Positions 25,502-34,670 of a stretch of 64,000 nucleotides of DNA are shown here, one piece after another. The DNA comes from Micromonospora lupini (GTDB taxonomy: Bacteria > Actinomycetota > Actinomycetes > Mycobacteriales > Micromonosporaceae): positions 1,240,001 through 1,304,000 of the forward strand of contig NZ_JAPENL010000001.1 in NCBI RefSeq assembly GCF_026342015.1. The letters run 5' to 3'. The notes beneath the pieces are model-generated. The model saw only the letters and a program-made list of their open reading frames with translations. It was not told where the DNA came from and ran no database searches. A program made the translations under genes and the position numbers. Position 1 is the first letter of the stretch. Each line of letters starts with the position of its first letter.

Positions 25502-26353
25502 TCAGGGCAGGGTCAGTCCGTACGCGGCCAGCACCTCCCCGATCGGCTGGTAGTAGGTAGTGCCGCCGGCGGTGCAGTTGCCGGTGCCACCGGAGAGGAT
25601 GCCGAGGATCGTGCCCGTGGACGCCACGTAGAGCGGCCCGCCGCTGTCCCCCGGCTCGGCGCAGATGTTGGTGCGGATCAGGCCGTAGATCACGCCGGTG
25701 GCGTAGTTGACCGTCTGGTTCAGTCCGGTCACGGTGCCGCAGCGCACCCCTGTGGTGCTGCCGCTGCGACAGACCGCCTGACCCACGTACGCGGTGCCGG
25801 CGCCGTAGATGGTGAGCAGCCCGGGATACGTGTAGACCGCGCTCGGATGGGCGATCCGGCCGGTGTAGCGGATCAGCCCGTAGTCGTTGCCGGGATAGCT
25901 GGTGGCGGTGCGGGTGCCCAGGACCGTGGTCTGCGCGCTGTCGGCGTACCAGGCGCTGACGGCCGCGGTGCAGTGGCCGGCGGTGATCACGTAGTAGGTG
26001 CTGCCGCTGCGCACGTTCGCGCCCAGCGAGCAGCGACTCCCGCCGCCGTAGATGCCCTGCCCGGCGGCGATCAGGGTGCGCAGGGTGCCGGGTTCGCGGC
26101 GCAGCAGCGCGCCGGCCCGGTCGGCTGCCGCCCGCAGCGCGGCCAGGTCGGCGGCGGCCACGGTGTCGTCGACGGTGAGAGTCATCCGGCCGGTTGCGGG
26201 GTCGAGCCCCCAGGCGGTGCCCGGTGTGCGTACCCCGGTCAGCACGGCGGCCGGGTCGGCGGCGGCCCGGTCGGGGACGGCTGCCTGCGCGGCGCCCGGC
26301 GCGACGAGCAGGAGGGCGGTCAGGACGAGGGCGACGAGCGGGGAGCGGCGCAT
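25502..26353 (-). CDS. Secreted S1-family serine protease
   Basis: A 283-residue chymotrypsin-fold protease of the streptogrisin/alpha-lytic group. The signal peptide (LVALVLTALLLVAPGAAQA) is followed by a short propeptide of about 60 residues and the mature enzyme. The triad is visible: His in VITAGHC, Asp in GNDYGLIRY, Ser in EPGDSGGPLY. Six cysteines could make three disulfides. ATG 26353 follows CGGAGG. The stop lies 5 bp from the kdgK operator palindrome. Confidence 0.92.
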   Translation of the reverse strand: MRRSPLVALVLTALLLVAPGAAQAAVPDRAAADPAAVLTGVRTPGTAWGLDPATGRMTLTVDDTVAAADLAALRAAADRAGALLRREPGTLRTLIAAGQGIYGGGSRCSLGANVRSGSTYYVITAGHCTAAVSAWYADSAQTTVLGTRTATSYPGNDYGLIRYTGRIAHPSAVYTYPGLLTIYGAGTAYVGQAVCRSGSTTGVRCGTVTGLNQTVNYATGVIYGLIRTNICAEPGDSGGPLYVASTGTILGILSGGTGNCTAGGTTYYQPIGEVLAAYGLTLP

Positions 26354-26440
26354 CCGAACCTCCGGTGGAGATCGAGATCGATGGATGTCGACAAGCGTCG
26401 CCCTCGGTGGAACGTCCTGGCAACCTCCGGTCGCCCTCTT

Positions 26441-26470
26441 CCCCGATCGGCGGGAATCGCCGATCCGGGG
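26441..26470. promoter_or_regulatory. Hairpin in the divergent S1-protease/ltrA promoter region
   Basis: CCCCGATCGGCG pairs with CGCCGATCCGGGG across GGAAT, with a single bulged base. It sits mid-way in the 172-bp divergent interval, so it may be an operator or leader hairpin for either gene. No family can be assigned. Confidence 0.35.
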
Positions 26471-26525
26471 ACGGCCCGCTGCGACGCCGCCGATAATCCT
26501 CGGGAGACACCGCGGGAGGCCGGGC

Positions 26526-27713
26526 ATGACCACCGGAGGCACCGGGGCGCTGGTACGCCGGCTGGACGGGTCGACCCGGGCCACGCTGCTGGAGCTGCTC
26601 TTCGACGTGGTGTTCGTGGCCGCGCTCGCGCAGACCTCGAAGCTCCTCGCCGACCAGGAGTCCTGGGCGCGCAGCGCGGCGGTGTTGCTGATGCTGACAG
26701 CGATCTGGTGGACCTGGTCGGTCACCACCACCACGACCGAGTTCTACGACCCGCAGCAGCGCCCCATCCAGGCCATCCTGATGGTGGCGATGGTCGGATC
26801 GGTGGGGATGGCGGCATCGCTGCCGATGATCACCACTGGGCAGGCCACGGCCTTCGCGCTCGCCTACGTCGGCACCCACGTGGTGCGCGGCATCGTCCTG
26901 GTCGGCACGTTGTACCGGCAGCAGCACCACGCGGCCATGGCGCGAGCCACCCGATTCCTGTTCTGGTTCCTGGTGTCCGGCGTCCTCTGGATCGTCGGAG
27001 CGCTGGCCGACACCGCGCGGTGGTGGATCTGGATCATCGCGATCGCGATCGACCTGATCTCCGCGGCGGCGCGCTACCCCACACCGCGGCTCGGGCGGGT
27101 GCCGCTCGACCAGTACGCCCGGACCACTGCGCACCTGGGCGAGCGGTACCAGCAGTTCGTCATCCTGGCCCTCGGCGACATCATCCTGGTGCCCACCCTG
27201 GAGGTCAGTCGCAGCGCATTCGACCACCTCCGAGTCGCCGCCCTGCTCAGCGCGTTCGCCATCATGCTGCTGCTCTGGCAGATCTACGTCTTCCGAGCCG
27301 GCGAGTTGCTCGAGACCTCGGCCGCGTCAGTGCCCGGCCGGTCCACCCGGATCGCTCCGTACACCCACCTGGTGCTGCTTGTCGGCGTGGCCGTCACGGC
27401 GGCCTCCTTCGACCTGGTCGTCGACCGACCGACCGGAACGACCCCGGTGCGGTGGCTGATGCTGATCATCGGCGGACCGCTGGTGTTCGTGCTCGGCCGG
27501 ATACTGTTCGCCTACCTGCTGTCCTCCCGCGTGCCGTGGCGGCGAGCGGCGACGCAACTGCTGCCCCTGCTGGTGCTGCCCTGGGCCGGCGGCTGGCCAC
27601 CGGTGCTGGTCACCGCGATCGTGGCCGTCGCCCTGGCCGGGCACGTCCTGGTCCCCCACCACGGCAACCTGGAGACCACGCGGGGGCTTCGACCACGTGG
27701 GCCCACCGGATGA
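26526..27713 (+). CDS. ltrA: Low temperature requirement protein A (LtrA family)
   Basis: A 395-residue polytopic membrane protein with about ten helices. The opening ATLLELLFDVVFVAALAQTS and the conserved HLGERYQQFVILALGDIILV region define the LtrA family (COG4292). Its biochemical role is unknown despite the Listeria cold-growth phenotype behind the name. ATG 26526 starts just before the conserved LELLFDVVFV block. It is monocistronic. Confidence 0.88.
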   Translation: MTTGGTGALVRRLDGSTRATLLELLFDVVFVAALAQTSKLLADQESWARSAAVLLMLTAIWWTWSVTTTTTEFYDPQQRPIQAILMVAMVGSVGMAASLPMITTGQATAFALAYVGTHVVRGIVLVGTLYRQQHHAAMARATRFLFWFLVSGVLWIVGALADTARWWIWIIAIAIDLISAAARYPTPRLGRVPLDQYARTTAHLGERYQQFVILALGDIILVPTLEVSRSAFDHLRVAALLSAFAIMLLLWQIYVFRAGELLETSAASVPGRSTRIAPYTHLVLLVGVAVTAASFDLVVDRPTGTTPVRWLMLIIGGPLVFVLGRILFAYLLSSRVPWRRAATQLLPLLVLPWAGGWPPVLVTAIVAVALAGHVLVPHHGNLETTRGLRPRGPTG

Positions 27714-27723
27714 CAGTCGACGC

Positions 27724-28296
27724 TCAGGCGAGGTGCCGGGCTGTCCAGTCCGCGAGGTCGCGGGCGCAGTCGTCGACCGACTCCCGCCACGTCCGGGCCG
27801 CGCCCTCCCCCGCCTCGTCGCTCACCTGCTTGACCAGGCGGCACGGCACACCGGCCTGCGCGGCGGCCCAGGCCACCGCGTACCCCTCCATGTCGACCAG
27901 GTCGGCGCGCTGCGCCAGGCGCTCCCGGGCGTCGTCGTCGGCCACGAACGTGTCGCCGGTGGCCAGCACCGCGCCCTCGGCGGCAAGCGCCAGCGGCGCG
28001 CCGTAGGTCTGGCCGGTGAGCGTACGCAGCAGGTCGGTGTCCAGGTCGTGCTGGAGCACCGTGGCGACCTCGTGGATGCCCGTCCAGCCGGGGCGCAGCG
28101 CACCCGCCGTGCCCAGGTTGAGCAGCAGGCTGGGGCGGGGCCCGACGGCCAGCACGGCGGCGACCGCGCTGGCGGCGTTCACCTTGCCCATTCCGGTGAG
28201 CAGCACCGGCAGCTCAGCGGGCAGGTAGCGGGCCTCCTCCCCGACGGCGAGCACCACAAGCGGACGATCGACGCGGACCGTACCCCGAAGAATCAC
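27724..28296 (-). CDS. Nucleosidase of the phosphorylase/MTAN superfamily
   Basis: A 190-residue purine-nucleoside-phosphorylase-fold protein. GMGKVNAASAVAAVL, LNLGTAGAL, the substrate-binding DMEGYAVAWAA and VKQVSDEAGEG are the superfamily signatures seen in MTA/SAH nucleosidase and futalosine hydrolase. The protein is shorter than E. coli MTAN (232 residues). No menaquinone or SAM gene is nearby, so the substrate stays open. It converges with ltrA across 10 bp. Confidence 0.85.
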   Translation of the reverse strand: MILRGTVRVDRPLVVLAVGEEARYLPAELPVLLTGMGKVNAASAVAAVLAVGPRPSLLLNLGTAGALRPGWTGIHEVATVLQHDLDTDLLRTLTGQTYGAPLALAAEGAVLATGDTFVADDDARERLAQRADLVDMEGYAVAWAAAQAGVPCRLVKQVSDEAGEGAARTWRESVDDCARDLADWTARHLA

Positions 28297-28482
28297 CGCA
28301 GCATCCTAAGGGCCGTCGTCGGCGGGTCGCGGGGCACCCAGCCGCCATCCAGGCTCGTCCCAACGCGCGTCCAGCCAGGTGCGGCAGGCTGGGCCCCGCG
28401 ACCATCGGCCCCACCCGCCCACGCCGCCGAGCACCGGCGGCGACGCCCGGGGCCCGGTCCGCCGACAAAAGAGGAGACGACG

Positions 28483-28914
28483 GTGTACGACGGACAGGAG
28501 TTCCTCCGCGACAAGCGCTGGTGCCTGAGCAGGCGATCGTTGCTGGCCGGAGCCGGCGCGGTGGGCGCGGCCGGGCTGTTGAGCGCCTGCGGTGGCGGCG
28601 ACAGCTCCGCGGGCCCGGCGGCCGCCGCCCCCGGCACCGTGCTGGCGCACACCGGCGACGTGCCGGTCGGCGGCGGCACGGTGGTCGACGGCGTCCTTGT
28701 CGTCCAACCCGAGGAGGGCACCTTCAGGGCGTACGACGCGACCTGCCCGCACCAGGGCGTACGGGTCGGCGCACCGCGCGACGGAGTGATCACCTGCCCG
28801 GCGCACAACTCCACCTTCGCGCTCGTCGATGGCGCCCGCCTGGGCGGCCCGGCCCCGAAGGGCCTGACGGAGATCCCGATCACGGTGGACGGCACAACGA
28901 TCACCCGAGCCTGA
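28483..28914 (+). CDS. Rieske [2Fe-2S] lipoprotein
   Basis: A 143-residue membrane-anchored Rieske protein. The leader has a twin-arginine motif (CLSRRSLLAGAGAVGAAG) and lipobox LLSAC. The cluster is bound by CPHQGVRVG and CPAHNSTF (two Cys, two His). GTG 28483 follows GAGGAG. It probably passes electrons outside the membrane; the redox partner is not in the window. This small stand-alone Rieske type is common in actinomycetes. Confidence 0.92.
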   Translation: MYDGQEFLRDKRWCLSRRSLLAGAGAVGAAGLLSACGGGDSSAGPAAAAPGTVLAHTGDVPVGGGTVVDGVLVVQPEEGTFRAYDATCPHQGVRVGAPRDGVITCPAHNSTFALVDGARLGGPAPKGLTEIPITVDGTTITRA

Positions 28915-28928
28915 CCAGTGCCCGCACC

Positions 28929-28999
28929 CCCGCGATCTTGGCGATTTCGGCCGCCGTTGGGACCCCTGTTCGCACGCCCAGCAGGTGCCAGATCGCGGG
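28929..28999. repeat. Inverted repeat between convergent genes
   Basis: CCCGCGATCTTGGC (about 28929-28942) recurs inverted as GCCAGATCGCGGG (28987-28999) with one or two differences. It spans the entire gap between the Rieske gene and the convergent Hsp70-type gene. It may be a long-loop bidirectional terminator or a dispersed repeat. Confidence 0.5.
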
Positions 29000-29002
29000 T
29001 GG

Positions 29003-31848
29003 TCAGTCGTTGGTGAACCCGTACAGGACGAAGTCGCGGTCCGCGCCGCAGGCGATGATCCGGGTGTTCCACGAGCAGGACGCGCTGCGGACGTCGACGA
29101 GCTGGCCCAGCTCGTCGACCTCACCCGACTCGGCCCACACGCCCGCCACGCTGCGGTTGTCCGCCACCGCGCTTGTCGGCTCGGCGAAGACGAGCAGGTT
29201 GCCGGCGTCCAGTCGGGCCGCCACGCCGGGGCGGTCGACAAGCACCGGCTTGCCGGCGGCGTCGAAGAGGGTGACAGTCGCCTTCGGGTACTCCCGCTCG
29301 GCGAGCAGCTGGTCGCCGACCGGGACCAGGCGGGTCGCGCCCGGCGCCGACCAGGAGACCGGCGCCTTGCCCTCGGTCGCCGCGACCACCTCGGTGCGCT
29401 CGGAGTCGCTGTTGCGCACCTGCAACAGACAGGCCCGCCGCTCCCCGCACGCCACCAGCGCCTTCAGCCGGTACTCCGCGTTCTCGGCCCGGTAGAGGAC
29501 CACCGGGGCCGCGTCGGAGCCCAGGTCGTACGCCAGCACCTGGTACCCGCCGTCGGCGGGGGCCACGTAGAGCCGGTCCTCGTGCGCCACCATCAGGTCG
29601 TCGAGGTCGGCGACGTTACCCCACTCCCGCAGCACCGAGCCGGAGGACATGTCGAGCAGCCGCACCGACCGGTCCGCGCCGAGCTGCACGAGTCGCCGAC
29701 CCTTGCCCGTCCACGAGTCGCGGGCGGCGCCGTCGAGGAACGCCGGTCCGCCCGCCGCCTCGTCGGTGCCCACCGGCCGGACGACGGTACGGATGCCGCC
29801 GTACTGGTCGCGCGGGTTGGGCCTGCTCCACTTGTCGGTGCCGTCGCCCAGCTTCAGGCCGACCAGCCGGCCGGCGGACCTGTCCACCACAACCGCCGTG
29901 TCGTCGGAGAAGTAGACGTCGTCGTCGCCACGGATCGCCCGGTGCCAGCGCTGGGCGCCGGAGCGGGCGTCCAGGAGGATCAGTTCCCGAGGGGTGCTGT
30001 CGCCCGGAGCGTCGGCGAGAACCGCGACCGCCCCCGGTACGGCGATCAGCCGCGACCAGTCGTACGCGGCGACGTCGGTCTGCCTGCGCCACAGCTCGTC
30101 ACCGGTGCCGGTGTCGACGGCCACCACCTCCAGGCGGTCGTCCGGCAGCGCATACCCGAGGTAGGCCCGATCGTCGAGCACCGCCGTCCACATCCCGCTG
30201 GGCCGTTCGGCGCCGGCCGGCAGCCGCGACACCTCGCGCAGCGACCCGAACTCCAGGTCCGGATAGCGGTCCCGCAGCAGGTAGAGCGTCGCCGCGGTGG
30301 CCACCCCGGCCAGGGCGAGCACCGCGCCGAGCACCACCCAGCGGGCTCGCCGCCAGGTCGTACCGCCGGGTGGGGTGGGCGAAGTGGGCGTCGGGGTTGC
30401 GCCTGCCGCGCCGACCAGAGTGCCCGCGACGCCGGGCGGCCCCGGCACGGTCGACCCGGGCGACGGCCAACCCGGCCCGCCCAACCCCGGCCCGGGTTGC
30501 GACGGCACGGTCGGCGCGTTCGACGCCACGGTCTGCGCGGGGGCCGGCGCGGTCGGCACGGTCGACGGCGCGGTCTGCGCGGGCGCTGGCGCGGTCGGCG
30601 CGGACGGCACCGCAGCCGGCGCGGACGGGCCGGCCGGAGGCGGCGCGGACGGGCCGGCCGGAGCCGGGCCGGCCGGCGCGGCCTGCGGTCCCGCGTACGC
30701 CGGCAGGGCTCGGCGCAGCGGAAGGTCCGTCAACGCGCCCTCGGCCACCGGCATCTCCGGCTGGTCCAGCACCGTCGGCGCCACTCCCAGCTCGGCGTGC
30801 AGCATCCGTGCCACAAGCGGAATCCGCGACGAACCGCCGACCAGGAACAGCCCGGCGAGCTGGTCGGGCCGGAGACCGGCGGCGGCGATCACCTCCCGGG
30901 CCCGCTCCACGGCACGACGCAGCAGCGGCGTGGCCACCCGCTCGACGTCGTCGCGCGTCAACCGCACCGCCTCGGCGACCCCGGCACCGCGACCGGGGCC
31001 ACTGTGGAGCGGGACAGCGTCTCCTTCGCGCCGCGTACCTCGTCCCACAGCCGGACCTGGTCGCGGCGCTGGGCCGCATCCGAGGGCCGGACCAGCCGCG
31101 CCCACCGCCGGGCGTGCCGCTCGCCAAGCAGTTCGCCGACCCGCTGCACCAGCGCCGCGTCCAGGTCGAGGCCGCCCAGGTCGGGCAGGCCGCCGTCCGC
31201 GACCACCCGGAAGCCTGAGTCACCCCACGGGTCGGCACCCTCGTTGCGCAGCACCGCGACGTCGAGCGTCCCGCCGCCGAAGTCGAACACCGCGATCGCG
31301 TCGCCGACCGGCACCGGCCGGTGCAGCACCTGCGTGTAGTAGCGGGCGGCGGCCACCGGCTCGCGCAGCAGACGCGTGCCCGGCGGCGTCGGCCCGGCGA
31401 GGGTGTGCTCGGCCGCCTGCGGCCACCCGGCCCGCAGTAGCGCGTCGGCGAGCACCTGCCGGCGCGTCTCGTCCCAGGCCGCCGGGCAGGTGAGCACGGC
31501 CGGAGGCAGGAAGCCGACCGCGTCCACAGCGGCCCGCCCGACCGCTGCCAGCACCGCGGCGAGCAGCTCCGCCGGGAGGTACGAGCGCTCACCGAGCCGT
31601 ACCGTCGGCTCGTCCACCCGACGCTTCGGGTTCGGCTCGAACCGGGCCGGGTCGGCCTGCGCCAACCGTCGGGCGTCGGTGCCGACGTGCAGGGTGCCGT
31701 CCGGGTCGGCGTACACGGCCGACGGGCTGACCGGCTGACCGTCCATCAGCACGGGACGGGTCCGACCGTCAGGCCACCGCAGCACGGCGACCGTGTTGGA
31801 CGTACCGAGGTCGACGCCGAGGGCGAAGCCCTCGTGCTGGCCTGCCAT
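29003..31848 (-). pseudogene. Hsp70-like ATPase / beta-propeller protein, split by a -1 frameshift
   Basis: Residues 1 to about 290 (31848-30980) form an actin-fold Hsp70-like ATPase: LGVDLGTSNTVAVL (phosphate 1), VAVFDFGGGTLDVAVL (phosphate 2) and AKETLSRSTVAPV. The frame then closes at 30958. The expected continuation (VAEAVRLTRDDVERVATPLL, then FLVGGSSRIPLVARML) is open in another frame down to 29003. It goes on with a long Pro/Ala linker, one transmembrane helix and a C-terminal PQQ-like beta-propeller of about 370 residues. The switch falls on a CCCC run (30979-30982); one more C would restore a single protein of about 950 residues. It is either a frameshift mutation, a sequencing indel or programmed slippage. 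The start at ATG 31848 puts the DLGTSN motif at the right distance. Confidence 0.82.
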
Positions 31849-31946
31849 CTGCCCGATACCTCCGCCGCGACGAGGGGAAACCCAGCCCCGCATCGTACGC
31901 AGCCCGCACCGCCCCGCTGATCACTCGGTCAGCCGGCGGTCGGCTG

Positions 31947-31967
31947 CGTTCGGGATGGTCCCGAACG
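31947..31967. promoter_or_regulatory. 9-bp-arm palindrome upstream of the beta-helix gene
   Basis: CGTTCGGGA-TGG-TCCCGAACG is a perfect inverted repeat in the 229-bp interval between the divergent Hsp70-type and beta-helix genes, about 110 bp before the latter. It could be a regulator-binding site; nothing identifies the protein. Confidence 0.4.
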
Positions 31968-32077
31968 GGCGTCACCGTTGCCGCGACAGTCGGCCTCGCG
32001 AAGGCTCGGTGGAGTCCGGCGATTCGCGGAAGTGACGACACGTCACGCGGCGGTCGCACCCGCTTCCCACATCGAGG

Positions 32078-32788
32078 ATGAATCTTGTGCTCAAGCGCCT
32101 GCTCGTCTCACTGACCCTCGCCGCGACGGCCACCACCCTGGTGGTGAGCCCGGCCGCGGCTGCCCCGAAATATCCCGGGCAGGTCACCTGCCCCACCGGC
32201 GACTACCAGCTCTGCATCAACGGCGGCCCGGGCAACTTCACCATCAGCGGCCGGACGTTCTCCGGGCACCAGAACGCGATTCTGCTCACGAACGTCTCGA
32301 AGGTCACGATCAGCGGCAACACGTTCACGCGGCTCAGTGGCCCCAAGGGCTTCGCCGGAGTCCACGTCAAGAACTCGTCCGGCATCGTGATCAAGAAGAA
32401 CGTCTTCTCCCGGCTCAGCAACAAGGGGAACATGCACGGGGTCTACCTCGTCAACACCTCGGGCAGCAGCATCACCGGCAACACGTTCTCCTCCATCACG
32501 GGTGACCCCGTACGGATCCGCGACGGCAGCAACAACACCACGGTCAGCGGCAACACCTTCGCCAAGTCCGGCACCTACGCCGTCTTCAGCGAGTGGAGCG
32601 ACCCGACAAAGGGCGACACGGTGTGCAGTCGGGGAAGCGTCTTCAAGAACAACAAGTACGGGACCTCCTACTCGGGCAGGTCGATCAAACTGGTCCGCTG
32701 GGGCGGCAAGGGCAGCGGTAAGAGCCTGACCTGGAGCAACTGCACGAGGGCGAGCATCACCAACAAGGGCGGCAACACGAAGGGCTGA
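32078..32788 (+). CDS. Secreted right-handed beta-helix protein
   Basis: A 236-residue exported protein. A clear signal peptide (KRLLVSLTLAATATTLVVSP, cut after AAAA) precedes a run of short repeats of the form ITGNTF / ISGNTF / VSGNTF / IKKNVF spaced about 22-28 residues apart, the signature of NosD/pectate-lyase-type parallel beta-helices. No catalytic carbohydrate residues are obvious. Function is unknown: polysaccharide binding or cell-surface structure is possible. A GTG at 32087 is an equally plausible start, since GAGG is too close to ATG 32078. Confidence 0.82.
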   Translation: MNLVLKRLLVSLTLAATATTLVVSPAAAAPKYPGQVTCPTGDYQLCINGGPGNFTISGRTFSGHQNAILLTNVSKVTISGNTFTRLSGPKGFAGVHVKNSSGIVIKKNVFSRLSNKGNMHGVYLVNTSGSSITGNTFSSITGDPVRIRDGSNNTTVSGNTFAKSGTYAVFSEWSDPTKGDTVCSRGSVFKNNKYGTSYSGRSIKLVRWGGKGSGKSLTWSNCTRASITNKGGNTKG

Positions 32789-32875
32789 GCCCTCCCGAGG
32801 AGGCACCGGCGCGGCTCGCGCGGCACTGGCGACCCGCGCCGGATCGGCCGGCAGGCCGACGACCGCCGTCGCGGC

Positions 32876-32892
32876 GGTAAGCAAACCGCAAG
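32876..32892 (+). promoter_or_regulatory. Direct-repeat box upstream of the response regulator
   Basis: GGTAAGCAAACCGCAAG contains two hexamers (GGTAAG, CGCAAG) 11 bp apart, 75 bp before the regulator start. It resembles the boxes at 36815-36831 and 39747-39803, suggesting autoregulation by this OmpR/PhoB-type protein. Confidence 0.5.
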
Positions 32893-32950
32893 ATCTGCGC
32901 GATCGCCGAGCGCATCCGTGCTGGCTAGGCTGGCCGCGGGGAGGTGGCCG

Positions 32951-33643
32951 GTGGCGCAGCGGGTGCTCGTGGTCGACGACGACAGGACCGTCAGCGACGT
33001 GGTCTGCCGCTACCTGGAGCACGCCGGGTACGAGGTGAGCCACGTCGGCGACGGATTGGCCGCTCTGGAGGCCGTCCAGGACCGGCAGCCGCACCTGGTC
33101 GTGCTGGACCTGATGCTCCCCGGGCTGGACGGGTTGCAGGTGTGCCGGCGGCTACGGGAGCGGCCGGACGGCGTACCCATCATCATGCTGACGGCGCGCG
33201 GCGACGAGGCGGACCGGGTGCTCGGCCTGCAACTGGGCGCCGACGACTACCTGGGCAAGCCGTTCTCGCCGCGCGAGCTGGTGCTGCGGGTCGGGTCGGT
33301 GCTGCGTCGGGCCGGTGAGCCGGCCGCGCCGGCGGCCGAACTGCTTGCCGACGCGGGCCTGGAGGTGGCGACCGGGCCGCGGATCGCCCGACTGCACGGC
33401 CGCGAGCTGGCCCTGACGTTGCGCGAGTTCGACCTGCTGGCGCACCTGATGCGGCACCCGACGCGAGCCTTCAAACGCACCGAGCTGCTGGAGCGGGTGT
33501 GGGGGTGGAACTTCGGCGACCAGTCCACGGTGACCGTGCACGTGCGGCGGCTGCGGGAGAAGATCGAGGACGACCCGGCCGAACCGCGACGGATCGTCAC
33601 GGTCTGGGGCGTCGGCTACCGGTACGAGCCGGCCGATGCGTGA
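32951..33643 (+). CDS. OmpR/PhoB-family response regulator
   Basis: A 230-residue two-component regulator. The receiver domain has the acidic pocket VVDDD, phosphoacceptor Asp53 (VLDLMLPG), Thr in MLTARGD and Lys in GKPFSPREL. The C-terminal winged helix shows LTLREFDLLAHLM, RTELLERVWGW and VTVHVRRLREKIE. GTG 32951 follows GGGGAGG. The cognate kinase overlaps by 8 bp. OmpR-type proteins bind 10-11-bp direct repeats, and such repeats occur upstream of this gene and of the sugar/redox locus that follows. Confidence 0.94.
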   Translation: MAQRVLVVDDDRTVSDVVCRYLEHAGYEVSHVGDGLAALEAVQDRQPHLVVLDLMLPGLDGLQVCRRLRERPDGVPIIMLTARGDEADRVLGLQLGADDYLGKPFSPRELVLRVGSVLRRAGEPAAPAAELLADAGLEVATGPRIARLHGRELALTLREFDLLAHLMRHPTRAFKRTELLERVWGWNFGDQSTVTVHVRRLREKIEDDPAEPRRIVTVWGVGYRYEPADA

Positions 33644-34649
33644 CCTGGCGCTGATCTTCGCGGCGGCGCTCGCGGCCGCGCTCGGCGTGGGCCTGCTTGG
33701 CGCGGTGACCCTGCGGCTGCTGCGCCACCGGTCGATCACCGTGCACGTGTGCGTCCTGCTCACCGTCACCGTGGCCGCCGTGGTGGCCGGGGTGGTGGTG
33801 GTCGCCCGGGCGATGTTCCTGTCTCCGCACGACCTCCAGGTAGTCCTGCTCACCGTCGCCGCGGCGGCGGTCGTGAGCCTCGGCGTCGGCTGGTACTTCG
33901 GGCGTCGACTGGCCGCGGCCGCGGTCTGGGCGGCCCAGGCCCGGGAGCGGGAACGGCGGCTCGAGAAGGGTCGCCGGGACCTGGTGGCGTGGGTGTCGCA
34001 CGACCTGCGGACGCCGCTGGCCGGCCTGCGGGCGATGGCCGAGGCGCTTGAGGACCGGGTGGTCGACGACCCGGCGACGGTCGCCGAGTACCACAGGCGG
34101 ATCCGCCTGCAGACCGACCGGATGACCCGGCTCGTCGACGACCTGTTCGAGCTGTCCCGGATCAACGCCGGGGCGCTGCGCCTGACACTGTCTGCGGTGC
34201 CGCTCGGCGAGGTGGTCTCCGACGCGTTGGCCGGCACCGCGCCGCTGGCCAGGGCCCGCCGCATCCGCCTGGTGGCCGCCGAGTCGGGCTGGCCCACGGT
34301 GCTGGCCAGCGAGCCCGAGCTGGCCCGGGTGGTGGGCAATCTGCTGCTCAACGCGGTGCACTACACGCCGAGCGACGGCACGGTGCGGGTGGACGCCGGA
34401 TGGGAGAGCGACGCTGCCTGGCTGGCGATCGCCGACACCTGCGGCGGTATTCCCGAAGACGACTTGCCCCGACTGTTCGACGTGGCGTTCCGTGGTGAGC
34501 CGGCCCGTACGCCGCGCTCCGGCGGCGAGGGCTCCGGCGGGCTGGGGCTGGCGATCGTGCGCGGGCTGATCGAGGCGCACGGCGGCCGGGTGGACGTGCA
34601 GAACGTCGTCGGGGGCTGCCGGTTCGTGGTCCGCCTCCCGACAGCCTGA
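33636..34649 (+). CDS. Sensor histidine kinase
   Basis: A 337-residue HisKA/HATPase_c kinase. Three hydrophobic stretches in the first 90 residues leave almost no extracytoplasmic loop, so it may sense a membrane-linked signal. The phosphorylated His122 is in VSHDLRTPLAGL; the N-box is NLLLNAVHYTP and the G2 region GGLGLAIVRGLIEAHGG. The gene overlaps the regulator by 8 bp and converges on the methyltransferase at 34671. Confidence 0.94.
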   Translation: MRDLALIFAAALAAALGVGLLGAVTLRLLRHRSITVHVCVLLTVTVAAVVAGVVVVARAMFLSPHDLQVVLLTVAAAAVVSLGVGWYFGRRLAAAAVWAAQARERERRLEKGRRDLVAWVSHDLRTPLAGLRAMAEALEDRVVDDPATVAEYHRRIRLQTDRMTRLVDDLFELSRINAGALRLTLSAVPLGEVVSDALAGTAPLARARRIRLVAAESGWPTVLASEPELARVVGNLLLNAVHYTPSDGTVRVDAGWESDAAWLAIADTCGGIPEDDLPRLFDVAFRGEPARTPRSGGEGSGGLGLAIVRGLIEAHGGRVDVQNVVGGCRFVVRLPTA

Positions 34650-34670
34650 CACCCGGGGGCGCCCGAGGCG

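Noticed and set aside
24521..28006. A very long open frame on the + strand antisense to kdgK, the S1 protease and into ltrA
   Set aside because: High GC keeps antisense frames open; its translation is Arg/Gly/Pro-rich low complexity, while the opposite frames contain clear family motifs.
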